A stretch of 17,163 bases of DNA from Caulobacteraceae bacterium (GCA_947484535.1 CANKPO010000004.1:1-17163); one strand, 5' to 3'; numbered from the stretch's first letter, positions 1 to 7,427 are shown. Made by a program: numbers and translations. Notes: generated by a model from the sequence alone, not told the origin.

Positions 1-321
1 AAAGCGAGAACGGCCCGCCGACACGGTCAGGCGAGGATCATCACCGTCGAAGGACAGCTCGACCTCGGCGCCATCGGGCAGCTTGCGGACAATTTCGTAA
101 AGGGTGTGGGCCGGGGCTGTGATCTGACCGGGGACCTCGACACGGGCCGAAACCTCGTCGGTGATCTCCATATCCAGATCGGTGGCCGAGAAGGTCAAGG
201 CCCCGTGGCTGGCCGACAAAAGGACATTGGAGAGAATGGGTATGGTGTTACGGCGCTCTACGACGCTTTGCACATGTCCCAGAGCCTTTAGCAGGGCTGC
301 CCGTTCAATAGTCAGCTTCAT
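1..321 (-). CDS. dnaN: DNA polymerase III beta sliding clamp, N-terminal part (cut by window edge)
   Basis: The first 107 codons of the beta clamp, the ring that tethers DNA polymerase III to DNA and loads Hda and mismatch-repair partners. Translation from the ATG at 321-319 begins MKLTIERAALLKALGHVQ and continues with VVERRNTIPILSNVLL and FSATDLDMEI, all typical of domain 1 of DnaN. The rest of the roughly 370-residue protein lies beyond base 1. It sits downstream of dnaA in the same direction, the classic dnaA-dnaN order, with a 184-base gap that could hold its own promoter. Identification is from conserved N-terminal sequence; nothing can be said about the missing two domains. Confidence 0.95.
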   Translation of the reverse strand, partial: MKLTIERAALLKALGHVQSVVERRNTIPILSNVLLSASHGALTFSATDLDMEITDEVSARVEVPGQITAPAHTLYEIVRKLPDGAEVELSFDGDDPRLTVSAGRSRF

Positions 322-378
322 CTTGTCTTCCGATCCGCAGGCCTAGGGAAATCGCACCTAAGGCCATGAGAAGTTCAT

Positions 379-421
379 CCCTGCGGAACGACCGGAAAGG
401 ATGAGAATCCAGTCGGCAGGG
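379..421 (-). other. Possible stem-loop in the dnaN 5' leader
   Basis: Read on the minus strand, CCCTGC-CGAC at the 5' side can pair with GTCG-TTCC-GCAGGG at the 3' side, giving ten base pairs interrupted by a four-base bulge, with a loop of about 19 bases. It lies in the 184-base gap between the dnaA stop and the dnaN start, about 58 bases before the dnaN ATG. It has no U-tract, so it is not an intrinsic terminator. It could be an mRNA leader structure or chance. The same gap has two GANTC sites (405-409 and 470-474). Confidence 0.25.
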
Positions 422-505
422 TTACCGAGATTAGCTGAATTGACGCGTTGGGGAAGGGGGGCGAGCGCGGAATCTCGCTCTGGTCCCCTAAGCTTAACAA
501 TTTCT

Positions 506-2005
506 TTAGCCGCGCAGCTTGCGGGTCAGGGTTTCGAGGTCGCGCGCCAACTGTGGATCCTCGGCGCGGAGGGCCTCAATACGGCGCACCGCATGCAAAA
601 CCGTCGTGTGATCGCGACCGCCAAAACGGCGCCCAATGTCGGGCAAGGAGCGGGTGGTCAGTTGCTTGGCCAGCCACATGGCCGCTTGCCGAGGACGGGC
701 AATGGAGCGATTGCGGCGCTCAGAGATCAGATCGACCTGTTTGAGGCCAAAATGCTCAGAGGTGGCTTTCTGAATATCATCAATGGTGATGCGCTTTTCG
801 CCGCCACGCAGATGCGGGCGAAGAATGGCTTGGGCCTCGTCAAGGGTCAGGCGGGACACGCCTTCGCCGACACGGGCCACCAGGGTGTTGAGCGCACCCT
901 CCAATTCACGAACACTTTCGGTAAAGCGGTCGGCCAGAAACTGCAGAACCTCTGGACGAGCGCTGGCCCCAATCAGACCCTGCTGACGGCCCAACAGATC
1001 AAGCTTCTTTTCCAAGATTCCAAGGCGAAGGGTGCGGTCGGCGGGCTCAATGCCGCAGACCAGACCGGCTTGCAGGTGTGAGCGCAGGCGGGCATCGATC
1101 TCGTCAAGGGCCGCAGGGGCCCGATCCGAAGAGAACACCACCCGGCGACCATCTTCCATCAGGGCAGTTAGGGTATGGAACAGCTCCTCTTGGGTCGACT
1201 GTTTCCCACCGACAAAATGAACATCGTCGATCAATAGAAGATCCGCCGCGCGGAGCTCTTCCTTGAAGGCCGACGTCTGCTTGTCCATCACCGCGCGCAC
1301 AAAGGTCGAGAGAAACCGTTCGGCGGTCAGATAGATCACCCGCTTGTCCGGCGCCGTCCGCATGGCCTCCCAGGCCATGGCATTGAGCAGGTGGGTCTTG
1401 CCAAAGCCATAGGGCCCATGGATCAGGACGGGATTGAAATGTCCATCGCTCCAAGAGGCCACGCGCTTGGCAACCGCGAGGGCAAACTCATTGGCTGGTC
1501 CGGCAACGAAGCTGTCGAAGGTGAACCGTTCCTGCAGACCGGCCATGCGAGGCGCGCGCACATCACCTGAAACGGTCGGCGCCGATGAGGTCGGCATATC
1601 CGACGAGACAGGCTCGATAATTTCGATCAGATCTTGGTTGGCCAAGTCCATGCTGGCGCTGGCGGCCTGGAGGGCAGCACCGGCCAAACCGACATCGGCT
1701 TCAAACTCTACGCGTGACTTGAGGTCCAAGCGGCGACCCTCAGGATCATTCATCGCCCAAAGTTCACAAATCCGGCGCCAAGCGTTGCGGCGGATCCAGT
1801 CCCGCGCAATCCCGGTTGGCGTCACAATCACGAAATGGCCACTGCTGGACTCGCGCAAAGCCGCTTGAGACAGCCAAGAGCCATAGGTGTCGTCACCCAA
1901 TTCAGATTTCAACGCCGCACAGGCTCGGTTCCATAGGGTTCCGGCCTTTGTGTCCGTTGGGGACTCCGCCTGAATCTGAATTGCCGCCCCCTTTGAAACC
2001 GTCAT
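506..2005 (-). CDS. dnaA: Chromosomal replication initiator protein DnaA
   Basis: AAA+ ATPase that binds DnaA boxes, opens oriC and loads the helicase; also a transcription factor. The 499-residue product has domain I (about 23-100, LWNRACAALKSELGDDTYGSWL), a variable linker, the AAA+ core with Walker A GPYGFGKT (197-204), Walker B LLLIDD (256-261), sensor I FSSDRAP (291-297) and sensor II RELEGAL (367-373), then the DNA-binding domain IV with signature GGRDHTTVLHA (462-472). Length is usual for Caulobacterales. The ATG at 2005 starts a conventional domain I; upstream GCAGGG is a weak ribosome site. Odd point: where E. coli has the arginine finger Arg285 (RLKSR), this protein reads RLRSH, so His310 occupies that place. 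A candidate promoter with GANTC sites lies about 300 bases upstream. Confidence 0.98.
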   Translation of the reverse strand: MTVSKGAAIQIQAESPTDTKAGTLWNRACAALKSELGDDTYGSWLSQAALRESSSGHFVIVTPTGIARDWIRRNAWRRICELWAMNDPEGRRLDLKSRVEFEADVGLAGAALQAASASMDLANQDLIEIIEPVSSDMPTSSAPTVSGDVRAPRMAGLQERFTFDSFVAGPANEFALAVAKRVASWSDGHFNPVLIHGPYGFGKTHLLNAMAWEAMRTAPDKRVIYLTAERFLSTFVRAVMDKQTSAFKEELRAADLLLIDDVHFVGGKQSTQEELFHTLTALMEDGRRVVFSSDRAPAALDEIDARLRSHLQAGLVCGIEPADRTLRLGILEKKLDLLGRQQGLIGASARPEVLQFLADRFTESVRELEGALNTLVARVGEGVSRLTLDEAQAILRPHLRGGEKRITIDDIQKATSEHFGLKQVDLISERRNRSIARPRQAAMWLAKQLTTRSLPDIGRRFGGRDHTTVLHAVRRIEALRAEDPQLARDLETLTRKLRG

Positions 2006-2309
2006 AGACCCTGCCCCGCCAGCCGCTCGAACTCCACCTAAGGGGTAAAGTTTTAGCTTTAAACCTCAGGTCTTTCTTTTTGGGAGAACGCGGCAGAAAA
2101 ACCACGTTCAAATTCCAGCCGAAAACCCAATGCTCCTCAAATTGATGAAGCCTGCTCAAACGAGCGGCCTCAAATCCCATCCAGCACCTGAGCGCGGCGG
2201 CAACTCGAAGATAAACTTATAAAAAACATACAGTTAGCTCTCGCCGAACTCGCTATAGTTCCGCGTTTCCGTTTTTATCCGTGGTCAGATGGAAGACGTT
2301 AGAGACGCA

Positions 2310-2337
2310 ACATTAGCCTCGCCGCCGGGCCGGTCAA
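2310..2337 (-). promoter_or_regulatory. Candidate dnaA promoter, Caulobacter housekeeping-sigma type
   Basis: On the minus strand TTGACCG (2337-2331) is followed after 13 bases by GCTAATGT (2317-2310). This matches well the TTGACGS-N10-14-GCTANAWC consensus described for the Caulobacter housekeeping sigma factor. Transcription would begin near 2303, giving a long leader before the dnaA ATG at 2005. A GANTC site lies four bases upstream of the -35 box. The motif match is seen directly; promoter activity is inferred. Confidence 0.6.
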
Positions 2338-2341
2338 CGGG

Positions 2342-2378
2342 GATTCTTCGCTTTTTTTCGTGATATTTTTGTTGACTC
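2342..2378. promoter_or_regulatory. Two GANTC (CcrM-type methylation) sites upstream of dnaA
   Basis: GATTC at 2342-2346 and GACTC at 2374-2378. The first is four bases upstream of the candidate dnaA -35 box. In Caulobacter crescentus, GANTC methylation by CcrM at the dnaA promoter is known to raise dnaA expression, so the same cell-cycle coupling is plausible here. No CcrM gene is in this window, so this rests on analogy. Confidence 0.5.
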
Positions 2379-2454
2379 TAAAAAGGTCCACAAATGCCTA
2401 GGGCTAACAAAATTTCTTTCTGTTCACGGCGCATTTTTTTCACGCAAACACGCG

Positions 2455-2484
2455 AAAGCCGACAGCGCAGGCGCCGTCGGCTTT
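2455..2484 (-). terminator. Intrinsic-type terminator after rpsT
   Basis: AAAGCCGAC (2455-2463) and GTCGGCTTT (2476-2484) form a perfect nine-base stem with a 12-base loop. It starts 57 bases past the rpsT stop in the direction of rpsT transcription. The U-run following it on the minus strand is only the stem's own TTT, then CGCG, so termination may be partial. The A/T ends make the stem symmetrical, so it could act in both directions. Confidence 0.6.
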
Positions 2485-2540
2485 AAATTATTGAGTGATT
2501 ACTTAGCTTTAGCTAAAGTACGACCCAGAGTCGGTACAGC

Positions 2541-2810
2541 TTAAGCTGCGTCGAGCTTCTTAAGTTGTGCGGCTAAACGTGACACTTTCCGCGAGCCGGT
2601 GTTCTTGTGAACAACGCCCTTGGAAACAGCCCGCATCAGCTCCGATTGAGCCTCAACAAAGGCACCCTTAGCAGCGGCAACATCGCCCGCCGACAGGGCC
2701 TCTTCAAACTTGCGCAGGAAGGTACGAACGCGCGAACGACGCGCCTTATTGACCTCAGTGCGGCGCTCAATCTTGCGGATCGCCTTCTTGGCGCCGGGCG
2801 TATTGGCCAT
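2541..2810 (-). CDS. rpsT: 30S ribosomal protein bS20
   Basis: Small-subunit protein bS20, which binds 16S rRNA early in 30S assembly. The 89-residue product begins [20 protein letters not shown], contains [16 protein letters not shown] and ends in the typical [20 protein letters not shown]; length and the high Lys/Arg content are standard. GAAGG about ten bases before the ATG is a reasonable ribosome site. It has its own near-consensus promoter and a hairpin terminator, so it is probably a single-gene unit set between dnaA and mutM. Confidence 0.97.
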   Translation of the reverse strand: MANTPGAKKAIRKIERRTEVNKARRSRVRTFLRKFEEALSAGDVAAAKGAFVEAQSELMRAVSKGVVHKNTGSRKVSRLAAQLKKLDAA

Positions 2811-2880
2811 GTGTTTAGAACCTTCGATGCGGACAAGCGCTTATCGCGTCGTGCGAGGGCGCTGAATTCAAGAGTGCGCG

Positions 2881-2909
2881 GATATACTGAAAGCCAAGGC
2901 CCACGTCAA
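2881..2909 (-). promoter_or_regulatory. Strong candidate promoter for rpsT
   Basis: On the minus strand TTGACG (2909-2904), 17-base spacer, TATATC (2886-2881). Both boxes are close to the sigma-70 consensus with ideal spacing, and the predicted start about 65 bases before the rpsT ATG leaves a short leader. A GANTC site (2934-2938) lies 25 bases upstream of the -35 box. Confidence 0.7.
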
Positions 2910-2956
2910 CGCAGCAGTCCAAGCTTCTTTTCAGAATCTCGGACAGGCCCCGCGGA

Positions 2957-3850
2957 TCACGGCCCCTCGACCCGATAGCCGAGCCGTCGAAGCCGCTCTG
3001 GCACGCCGTCCTTGCCCAGCAAATGACCCACCCCGACAACCATGACGGTTTGGCCACGCCCGGCCATACGCTGCTTAATCGCCTCGACCCAGCGCAAATT
3101 ACGCTCACGGATCAGGGTCTCATAGAGCCTTGGGGTCTGCGCTTTGATCGGCAGGAGGGCTTGACGCTCTAGGGCGAGAAGATCCGCCGCCATCCACGAG
3201 GCCAGAAGGGCCTCATAGGTATCGGGCTCCTCATCCATTCGCCTTAAGGCTTCTTCAAGCGAGGCGATCTGCTCGGCTTCGCTGACATTGGCCATGAAAT
3301 CGATCTGCTGATCAGGCGTTTCAAAGGCTCGGCGCTCTATGTCTGGGCCAAGGTCAGCGGCGATGACCTGCTCAACCCCCGCCGTCGCCCGCGCACCCTG
3401 TCGCTGGAAATCGGCAACCGATAGGGAGGCCTCCGCCAACCAGGGCCGAAAGGGCTCAAGCTGCTCAGGTCGAAGGCCCGCGCGGACCGCAACCCGGCCG
3501 AGCCGTTCGCGCGCCACCGCCGAAAGCTTGTGGCTCAGAGAAACGCCCTTGGGCAGAAGGCCCTTTTCGAGGGCCAACTGCGCCACGCGAGATTGGGTCC
3601 CCGGATCAATGGGAAGCTCAAACCAAACATCATCAGCCTTGCCAAGGGCCGCGCCGAGGGCCGGTGGCTGCCACTCCAAATCGCTGGGCAGGACATGGAC
3701 GGACCCAAAGAGCACAAGTTCTGAATCGGCATCTCGCACAATCCAGAGGGGCGGTAAGGCAAGGCAAGGCCCCGCCATCAAGGCCATCACACCGCCAAGC
3801 GCGATGATGCGCGTACGCCAATGGGCCAAGGTGGTCTCAAACAGGGTCAA
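2957..3850 (-). CDS. TraB/GumN family protein, probably exported
   Basis: A 297-residue member of the TraB/GumN (TIKI-like) family, whose animal relatives are metal-dependent proteases; the bacterial role is not established. Residues 1-31 look like a signal peptide: Arg residues, a hydrophobic run IIALGGVMALMAGPCLA, then LPPLW. Family marks are the first GxxH motif GSVH (49-52), GVEQ (158-161), RNLRW (250-254) and the second GxxH motif in VGVGHLLGKDGV (272-283), ending LRRLGYRVEGP. The start is uncertain: TTG at 3850 is the only start codon in frame after mutM's stop codon, and its ribosome site is weak; another TTG at codon 8 would also keep the signal. It follows mutM by 36 bases and is likely cotranscribed with it. 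Confidence 0.85.
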   Translation of the reverse strand: MTLFETTLAHWRTRIIALGGVMALMAGPCLALPPLWIVRDADSELVLFGSVHVLPSDLEWQPPALGAALGKADDVWFELPIDPGTQSRVAQLALEKGLLPKGVSLSHKLSAVARERLGRVAVRAGLRPEQLEPFRPWLAEASLSVADFQRQGARATAGVEQVIAADLGPDIERRAFETPDQQIDFMANVSEAEQIASLEEALRRMDEEPDTYEALLASWMAADLLALERQALLPIKAQTPRLYETLIRERNLRWVEAIKQRMAGRGQTVMVVGVGHLLGKDGVPERLRRLGYRVEGP

Positions 3851-3886
3851 ATGGGCGCGCTCACTGCCGACCTTGCGGCCATTCCC

Positions 3887-4753
3887 CTATAGCTGACAGA
3901 CAAGGCAGAAAAATGTCGAACGCCCTGCCTGGACGGTCCGCTCAATCACGCCCCGGCACGATGGCGTCACACAGGGCTCACCCTCGCGGCCGTAGGCGCG
4001 GAAAGTATGTTGGAAGTAGCCCAGCGCCCCATCGGCCCCGGCATAGTCGCGCAGGGTCGATCCACCCGCCTCAATGGCCTCTGCGAGCACGTCCTTGATC
4101 GCCGCCGTCAAGATCTTGATCTTGGCCTTAGAAATCAGGGCCGCGGGCTTGATCGGCGAAATCCCTGACCGGTGCAGCGCCTCGCAGACATAGATATTGC
4201 CCAGACCCGCCACCACACGCTGATCGAGCAGCAAGGTCTTTGCCGTCTGTTTGCGCCCCTTAAAGGCCGCCACCAGGACGCCTGCGTCAAAGTCAGGGCC
4301 AAGCGGCTCAGGTCCCATGGCTGAAAACCAAGGATGCTGATCTAGCCGCGCGGTCTCCACCAACCCCATAAAGCCAAATCGCCGGGGGTCCGAATAGGTC
4401 ACGGTGGCCCCGGCCTCGGTCATGAATAGCACATGGGCATGTTTGGGATCAGACGCAGGCGCATGGACAAAATCACCCGGCCTTTGACGAGGACCACCCG
4501 GCTCATCGATCTCGAAGCGGCCGGTCATGCCCAGATGCATCACCAAGGTGTCGCCTCGGTCCAAGCGCGCCAGCAGATATTTGGCCCGCCGCTCTAGCGC
4601 CGTGATGGTCGCCCCCGTCAGGCGCTGCACAAAGCCGTCGGGAAAGGCAAAGCGCAGATCTGGGCGGCGCTGCTCGACCCGCGACAGGCGCGCGCCCTCT
4701 AGCACCGGCTGAAGCCCTCGGCGGACGGTCTCAACCTCTGGCAACTCAGGCAT
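3887..4753 (-). CDS. mutM: Formamidopyrimidine-DNA glycosylase (Fpg/MutM)
   Basis: Base-excision repair enzyme that removes 8-oxoguanine and formamidopyrimidines and cuts the abasic strand. The 288-residue protein begins MPELPEVETVRRGL, with the catalytic Pro2 and Glu3 after Met removal, Lys58 in RRAKYLL, HLGMTGRF, and YSDPRRFG. The C-terminal zinc finger has Cys261, Cys266, Cys283 and Cys286, with the DNA-contacting RSTFFC (278-283). Length and all key residues are normal. The start region is tandemly duplicated upstream, making a seven-codon decoy reading frame that overlaps the true ATG. Divergent from ubiE. Confidence 0.97.
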   Translation of the reverse strand: MPELPEVETVRRGLQPVLEGARLSRVEQRRPDLRFAFPDGFVQRLTGATITALERRAKYLLARLDRGDTLVMHLGMTGRFEIDEPGGPRQRPGDFVHAPASDPKHAHVLFMTEAGATVTYSDPRRFGFMGLVETARLDQHPWFSAMGPEPLGPDFDAGVLVAAFKGRKQTAKTLLLDQRVVAGLGNIYVCEALHRSGISPIKPAALISKAKIKILTAAIKDVLAEAIEAGGSTLRDYAGADGALGYFQHTFRAYGREGEPCVTPSCRGVIERTVQAGRSTFFCLVCQL

Positions 4754-4772
4754 GGGTCAGCTCAGGCATGGG
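4745..4772. repeat. 12-base direct repeat, 16-base period, spanning the mutM start
   Basis: CTCAGGCATGGG occurs at 4745-4756 and again at 4761-4772. The left copy contains the mutM ATG; the right copy repeats the ATG and first codons 16 bases upstream. It looks like a small tandem duplication of the translation start. Confidence 0.85.
4746..4769 (-). other. Seven-codon mini reading frame overlapping the mutM start
   Basis: The duplicated start upstream of mutM opens a short frame reading Met-Pro-Glu-Leu-Thr-His-Ala then TGA (4748-4746). Its stop lies just inside mutM, five bases past the start of the mutM ATG at 4753. The first four codons copy mutM but the frame differs by one base. It could act as an upstream frame that feeds or drains ribosomes from mutM, or be an inert by-product of duplication. 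Confidence 0.35.
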
Positions 4773-4828
4773 GCAAATGGTCCATATTGGGGCTCTGCAA
4801 ACGCAGGAATGTTCCTAAGACGCTTTGT

Positions 4829-4853
4829 CCGGTTTGCGGCAGAACGCAACCGG
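4829..4853 (+). promoter_or_regulatory. Stem-loop just before the ubiE start
   Basis: CCGGTTTGCG (4829-4838) pairs with CGCAACCGG (4845-4853), nine pairs with one bulged T, around the loop GCAGAA. It ends 15 bases before the ubiE ATG. It has no following U-run, so it is more likely a leader structure that could affect ribosome access than a terminator. Function is inferred only from position. Confidence 0.35.
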
Positions 4854-4868
4854 GTTTAAAGCAGAGCC

Positions 4869-5639
4869 ATGAGCGAGCCTTCCCCACACCCTACAGCCAC
4901 CTTTGGATTCACCGACGTCGCGGCGTCCGATAAGCCGGGCCTCGTGCGCGGCGTGTTTGATCGGGTGGCCAAACGCTATGACCTGATGAATGACCTGATG
5001 AGCGCAGGGGTCCATCGGCTGTGGAAAGATGCGGTGGCCTCTCGGCTCAATCCGCAGCCGGGCGAAGTGATCATCGATTGCGCAGGCGGAACCGGCGACA
5101 TGGCCAGACGCTTTGCCAAGATGGCCCGGGCGGCCAAGCAACGGCGCGGCGGCGAGGATGCCCGGATCTATGTGATGGACTATAATGCCGAGATGGTCGG
5201 CGCGGGCCGCGAGCGCGGCGGCGAGCCTGAGATCGTCTGGTCCGTGGGCGATGCCCAGCGCCTGGCCCTGCCGGACGCCTGCGCCAACGCCTATGTCATC
5301 TCCTTTGGTATTCGTAATGTCACCGACATCTTGGCGGCCTTGAAAGAGGCGCGGCGCGTCTTGAAGCCGGGCGGGCGGTTCCTGTGTCTGGAATTTTCCC
5401 ATCCCGTCACCGATGCCTTGCGCAAGGCCTATGACGCCTATTCTTTTGCCGTCATCCCGGCCATCGGCGGGTGGGTGGCCAAGGATCGGGCCTCCTATCA
5501 ATATCTGGTCGAGAGCATTCGCCGATTCCCTGATCAGGCCGCCTTCGCAGCCCTGATGCGCGAGGCGGGCTTTTCGCAGGTTAGCTGGACCAACTTTACC
5601 GGCGGTGTGGCGGCCATGCACCAAGGCCGCGCTGTTTAA
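4869..5639 (+). CDS. ubiE: Ubiquinone/menaquinone C-methyltransferase UbiE
   Basis: SAM-dependent C-methyltransferase that methylates the benzoquinol ring in ubiquinone synthesis (and demethylmenaquinol where menaquinone is made). The 256-residue protein carries the family signature [17 protein letters not shown] (37-53), the SAM-binding glycine loop DCAGGTGD (70-77), and FGIRNV followed by [15 protein letters not shown]. Length is standard. Its stop overlaps the ubiB ATG in TAATG, so the pair is probably translationally coupled. The ATG at 4869 has only a poor ribosome site (GCAGAG) and lies just after a stem-loop. Confidence 0.96.
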   Translation: MSEPSPHPTATFGFTDVAASDKPGLVRGVFDRVAKRYDLMNDLMSAGVHRLWKDAVASRLNPQPGEVIIDCAGGTGDMARRFAKMARAAKQRRGGEDARIYVMDYNAEMVGAGRERGGEPEIVWSVGDAQRLALPDACANAYVISFGIRNVTDILAALKEARRVLKPGGRFLCLEFSHPVTDALRKAYDAYSFAVIPAIGGWVAKDRASYQYLVESIRRFPDQAAFAALMREAGFSQVSWTNFTGGVAAMHQGRAV

Positions 5640-7144
5640 TGGCTCTCTTGCGTCTCCTGGGTGCGGGTTGGGTTCTGGTGCGGGCCGACGCGCTTTTGCC
5701 GCGTGAGGCGCAAGGCCTGATGCCCGCGCCGCTGGTGGCGCTGGGCAAGGTTCTGCGGCTCTTGGCAGGCCCTCAGTCGCGCCGGGGACGGCCGGGTGAA
5801 CGCCTCGCCAAGGCCCTCGAAGGGCTTGGTCCCGTCGCCATCAAGCTGGGTCAGCTTCTCTCCACCCGGGCCGATATTTTGGGTGTCGATTTCGCCGACG
5901 ATCTGGCGCGGCTCAAGGATCAGCTTCAGCCCTTTGATACCCAACTGGCCACCGCGGTGGTTCAAGCCGGGATTGATCGGCCGATTTCCGACCTGTTTGT
6001 TGAATTTGGACCCGCCGTGGCCGCAGCCTCCATCGCTCAGGCTCACCGCGCGGTTCTGGCCGATGGGCGCGTCGTGGCGGTCAAGGTTCTTCGGCCCAGT
6101 ATTGAGCAAGACGTGGCCAAGGATGTCGCGGTGCTGACCCTTGCCGCTGATCTGGCCCACCGGCTTGTGCCGCTTAGCCGCCGCCTTGCGCCGCGCGATC
6201 TGGCCGCCACCGTCTCGCGGTCCTTGACCCTAGAGCTTGATCTGCGGCTCGAAGCGGCCGGCGCTGACGAGCTGGGCGAGGTCATGGCCAAAGACGGATG
6301 GATGGGCGCGCCCAAGGTGGTTTGGGAAGGGGTTGGCAAGCGGTTCTTGACCCTGACCTGGGCAGACGGACAGCCCCTCTCATCGGCCCAATCCCTCGAA
6401 CAGCCGGGTCTGGACCGGCCCGCTCTGGCCAACGGCTTGATGCGCGGCTTTTTGGCCCAAGCCCTCGATCACGGGGTGTTCCATGCCGATCTGCATGAGG
6501 GAAACCTGTTTGTGGCCCCTCCATCGGCCATCGTCGCCGTAGACTATGGGATCATGGGGCGCATCGGACCGGACGAGCGACGCTATCTGGCGGAGATTCT
6601 CTGGGGCTTTTTGCGCCGGGACTATCGACGGGTCGCAGAAATCCACTTCGAGGCCGGTTATGTGCCCGCCGTCCATTCGGTCGACGCCTTCGCCCAAGCC
6701 CTGCGCGCCGTGGGCCAGCCAATCTTTGGCCGCAGCGCCAAGGATGTGTCGATGGGCAGGCTCCTGGGCCAACTGTTTGAGATCACCGCCCTGTTTGATA
6801 TGCGCCTGCGCCCCGAACTGGTCCTGTTGCAAAAGACGATGGTCACGGTCGAGGGTGTGGCGCGGCGCATTGATCCTGATCATGACATCTGGGCTGCCGC
6901 AGAGCCCGTCGTGCGCCGCTGGATCGCCCGGGAACTTTCACCCACCGAGAAGGTCAAGAGCCTCGTTCAGGACGCCATCGGCGCCCTTCAATCCCTTGCC
7001 CGCTTGGCAGAGGCAGAACGCAAGACACAGCCCGCCCCGCCTGAGCCCACCGGCTCGGGCATTAGCCCCTTCTGGTTGGCCCTGAGCATGAGCACCGTCC
7101 TGACCTTGGCGGTGATTTTGGTGTTCAAGGCGCTGAACGGCTAG
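5639..7144 (+). CDS. ubiB: UbiB/ABC1-family atypical kinase (ubiquinone biosynthesis)
   Basis: Membrane-associated ADCK/COQ8-like protein required for aerobic ubiquinone synthesis; the family has ATPase activity and probably helps extract lipid intermediates rather than acting as a classic protein kinase. The 501-residue product shows the KxGQ motif in AIKLGQLLSTRADIL (Lys69-Gln72), the Ala-rich loop AAASIAQAH (128-136) that replaces the Gly-rich loop, Lys149 in VVAVKVLRP, HADLHEGN (282-289), and a DYG (302-304) in place of DFG. One hydrophobic segment (about 476-498) ends the protein; many relatives have two. It starts inside the ubiE stop and converges with the next gene after seven bases. 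Confidence 0.95.
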   Translation: MALLRLLGAGWVLVRADALLPREAQGLMPAPLVALGKVLRLLAGPQSRRGRPGERLAKALEGLGPVAIKLGQLLSTRADILGVDFADDLARLKDQLQPFDTQLATAVVQAGIDRPISDLFVEFGPAVAAASIAQAHRAVLADGRVVAVKVLRPSIEQDVAKDVAVLTLAADLAHRLVPLSRRLAPRDLAATVSRSLTLELDLRLEAAGADELGEVMAKDGWMGAPKVVWEGVGKRFLTLTWADGQPLSSAQSLEQPGLDRPALANGLMRGFLAQALDHGVFHADLHEGNLFVAPPSAIVAVDYGIMGRIGPDERRYLAEILWGFLRRDYRRVAEIHFEAGYVPAVHSVDAFAQALRAVGQPIFGRSAKDVSMGRLLGQLFEITALFDMRLRPELVLLQKTMVTVEGVARRIDPDHDIWAAAEPVVRRWIARELSPTEKVKSLVQDAIGALQSLARLAEAERKTQPAPPEPTGSGISPFWLALSMSTVLTLAVILVFKALNG

Positions 7145-7151
7145 CGCGCCC

Positions 7152-7424
7152 CTAAAACCGCGCCTTTAACCCACGCCAAAGCCTGTAGAGCCCGACGCCA
7201 TAGAGCACCATGCCGACCAGATAGCAGACCCATGTCGCTGTTTTGGCCCAAGCGAGCATCTTCCCCGTGTCATCGGTATAGCGAGACAGGAACCCGGGCG
7301 TGCTTAAGACCAACAGGGTGGACAGAAGGATCAAACCGGCGGCTTGCCATCGGGCCTTGATGAGCCCCTCCCTGCGCTTCCTTTCCCAATCTTGGAATTC
7401 CGGATCGGATGAGGTCTTGAGCAC
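7152..7424 (-). CDS. Small membrane protein with two predicted helices, function unknown
   Basis: I do not recognise this 90-residue protein. A charged N-terminus (DPEFQDWERKRREGLIKARW) is followed by helix 1 (LILLSTLLVLSTPGFL, about residues 30-46), a polar loop with DDTGK, and helix 2 (TWVCYLVGMVLYGVGLY, about 64-80), then a basic end LWRGLKARF. The only plausible start is GTG at 7424-7422, with no visible Shine-Dalgarno. The preceding gene's TAG (7430-7428) is in the same frame with one codon (ATC) between, so translation must restart after termination, be coupled, or read through. It could be an accessory or immunity-like partner of the lipoprotein, which is speculation. Confidence 0.6.
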   Translation of the reverse strand: MLKTSSDPEFQDWERKRREGLIKARWQAAGLILLSTLLVLSTPGFLSRYTDDTGKMLAWAKTATWVCYLVGMVLYGVGLYRLWRGLKARF

Positions 7425-7427
7425 GAT

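Larger units (their letters stand above)
2006..2540. other. AT-rich 535-base gap between dnaA and rpsT
   Basis: No coding sequence that I trust. It holds the candidate dnaA promoter and a leader of about 300 nucleotides (2006-2303), three GANTC sites (2342-2346, 2374-2378, 2528-2532), several A/T runs, and the rpsT terminator near its right end. A perfect 12-base palindrome CTTTAGCTAAAG is at 2507-2518, between the rpsT stop and the terminator hairpin. The nearest approaches to a DnaA box are TTATCCGTG at 2275-2283 and AGGTCCACA at 2384-2392, each six of nine matches to TTATCCACA, so I do not call an origin. Confidence 0.7.

Noticed and set aside
552..560. DnaA box-like word TGTGGATCC
   Set aside because: It is a single site within the conserved C-terminal coding part of dnaA, so its sequence is explained by the protein.
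2006..2454. Chromosomal origin (oriC) upstream of dnaA
   Set aside because: The stretch is AT-rich and next to dnaA, but the best DnaA-box-like words match only six of nine bases and I see no TTAA-N7-TTAA CtrA sites. In Caulobacter the origin is near hemE, which is not in this window. GC skew over the genome would decide.
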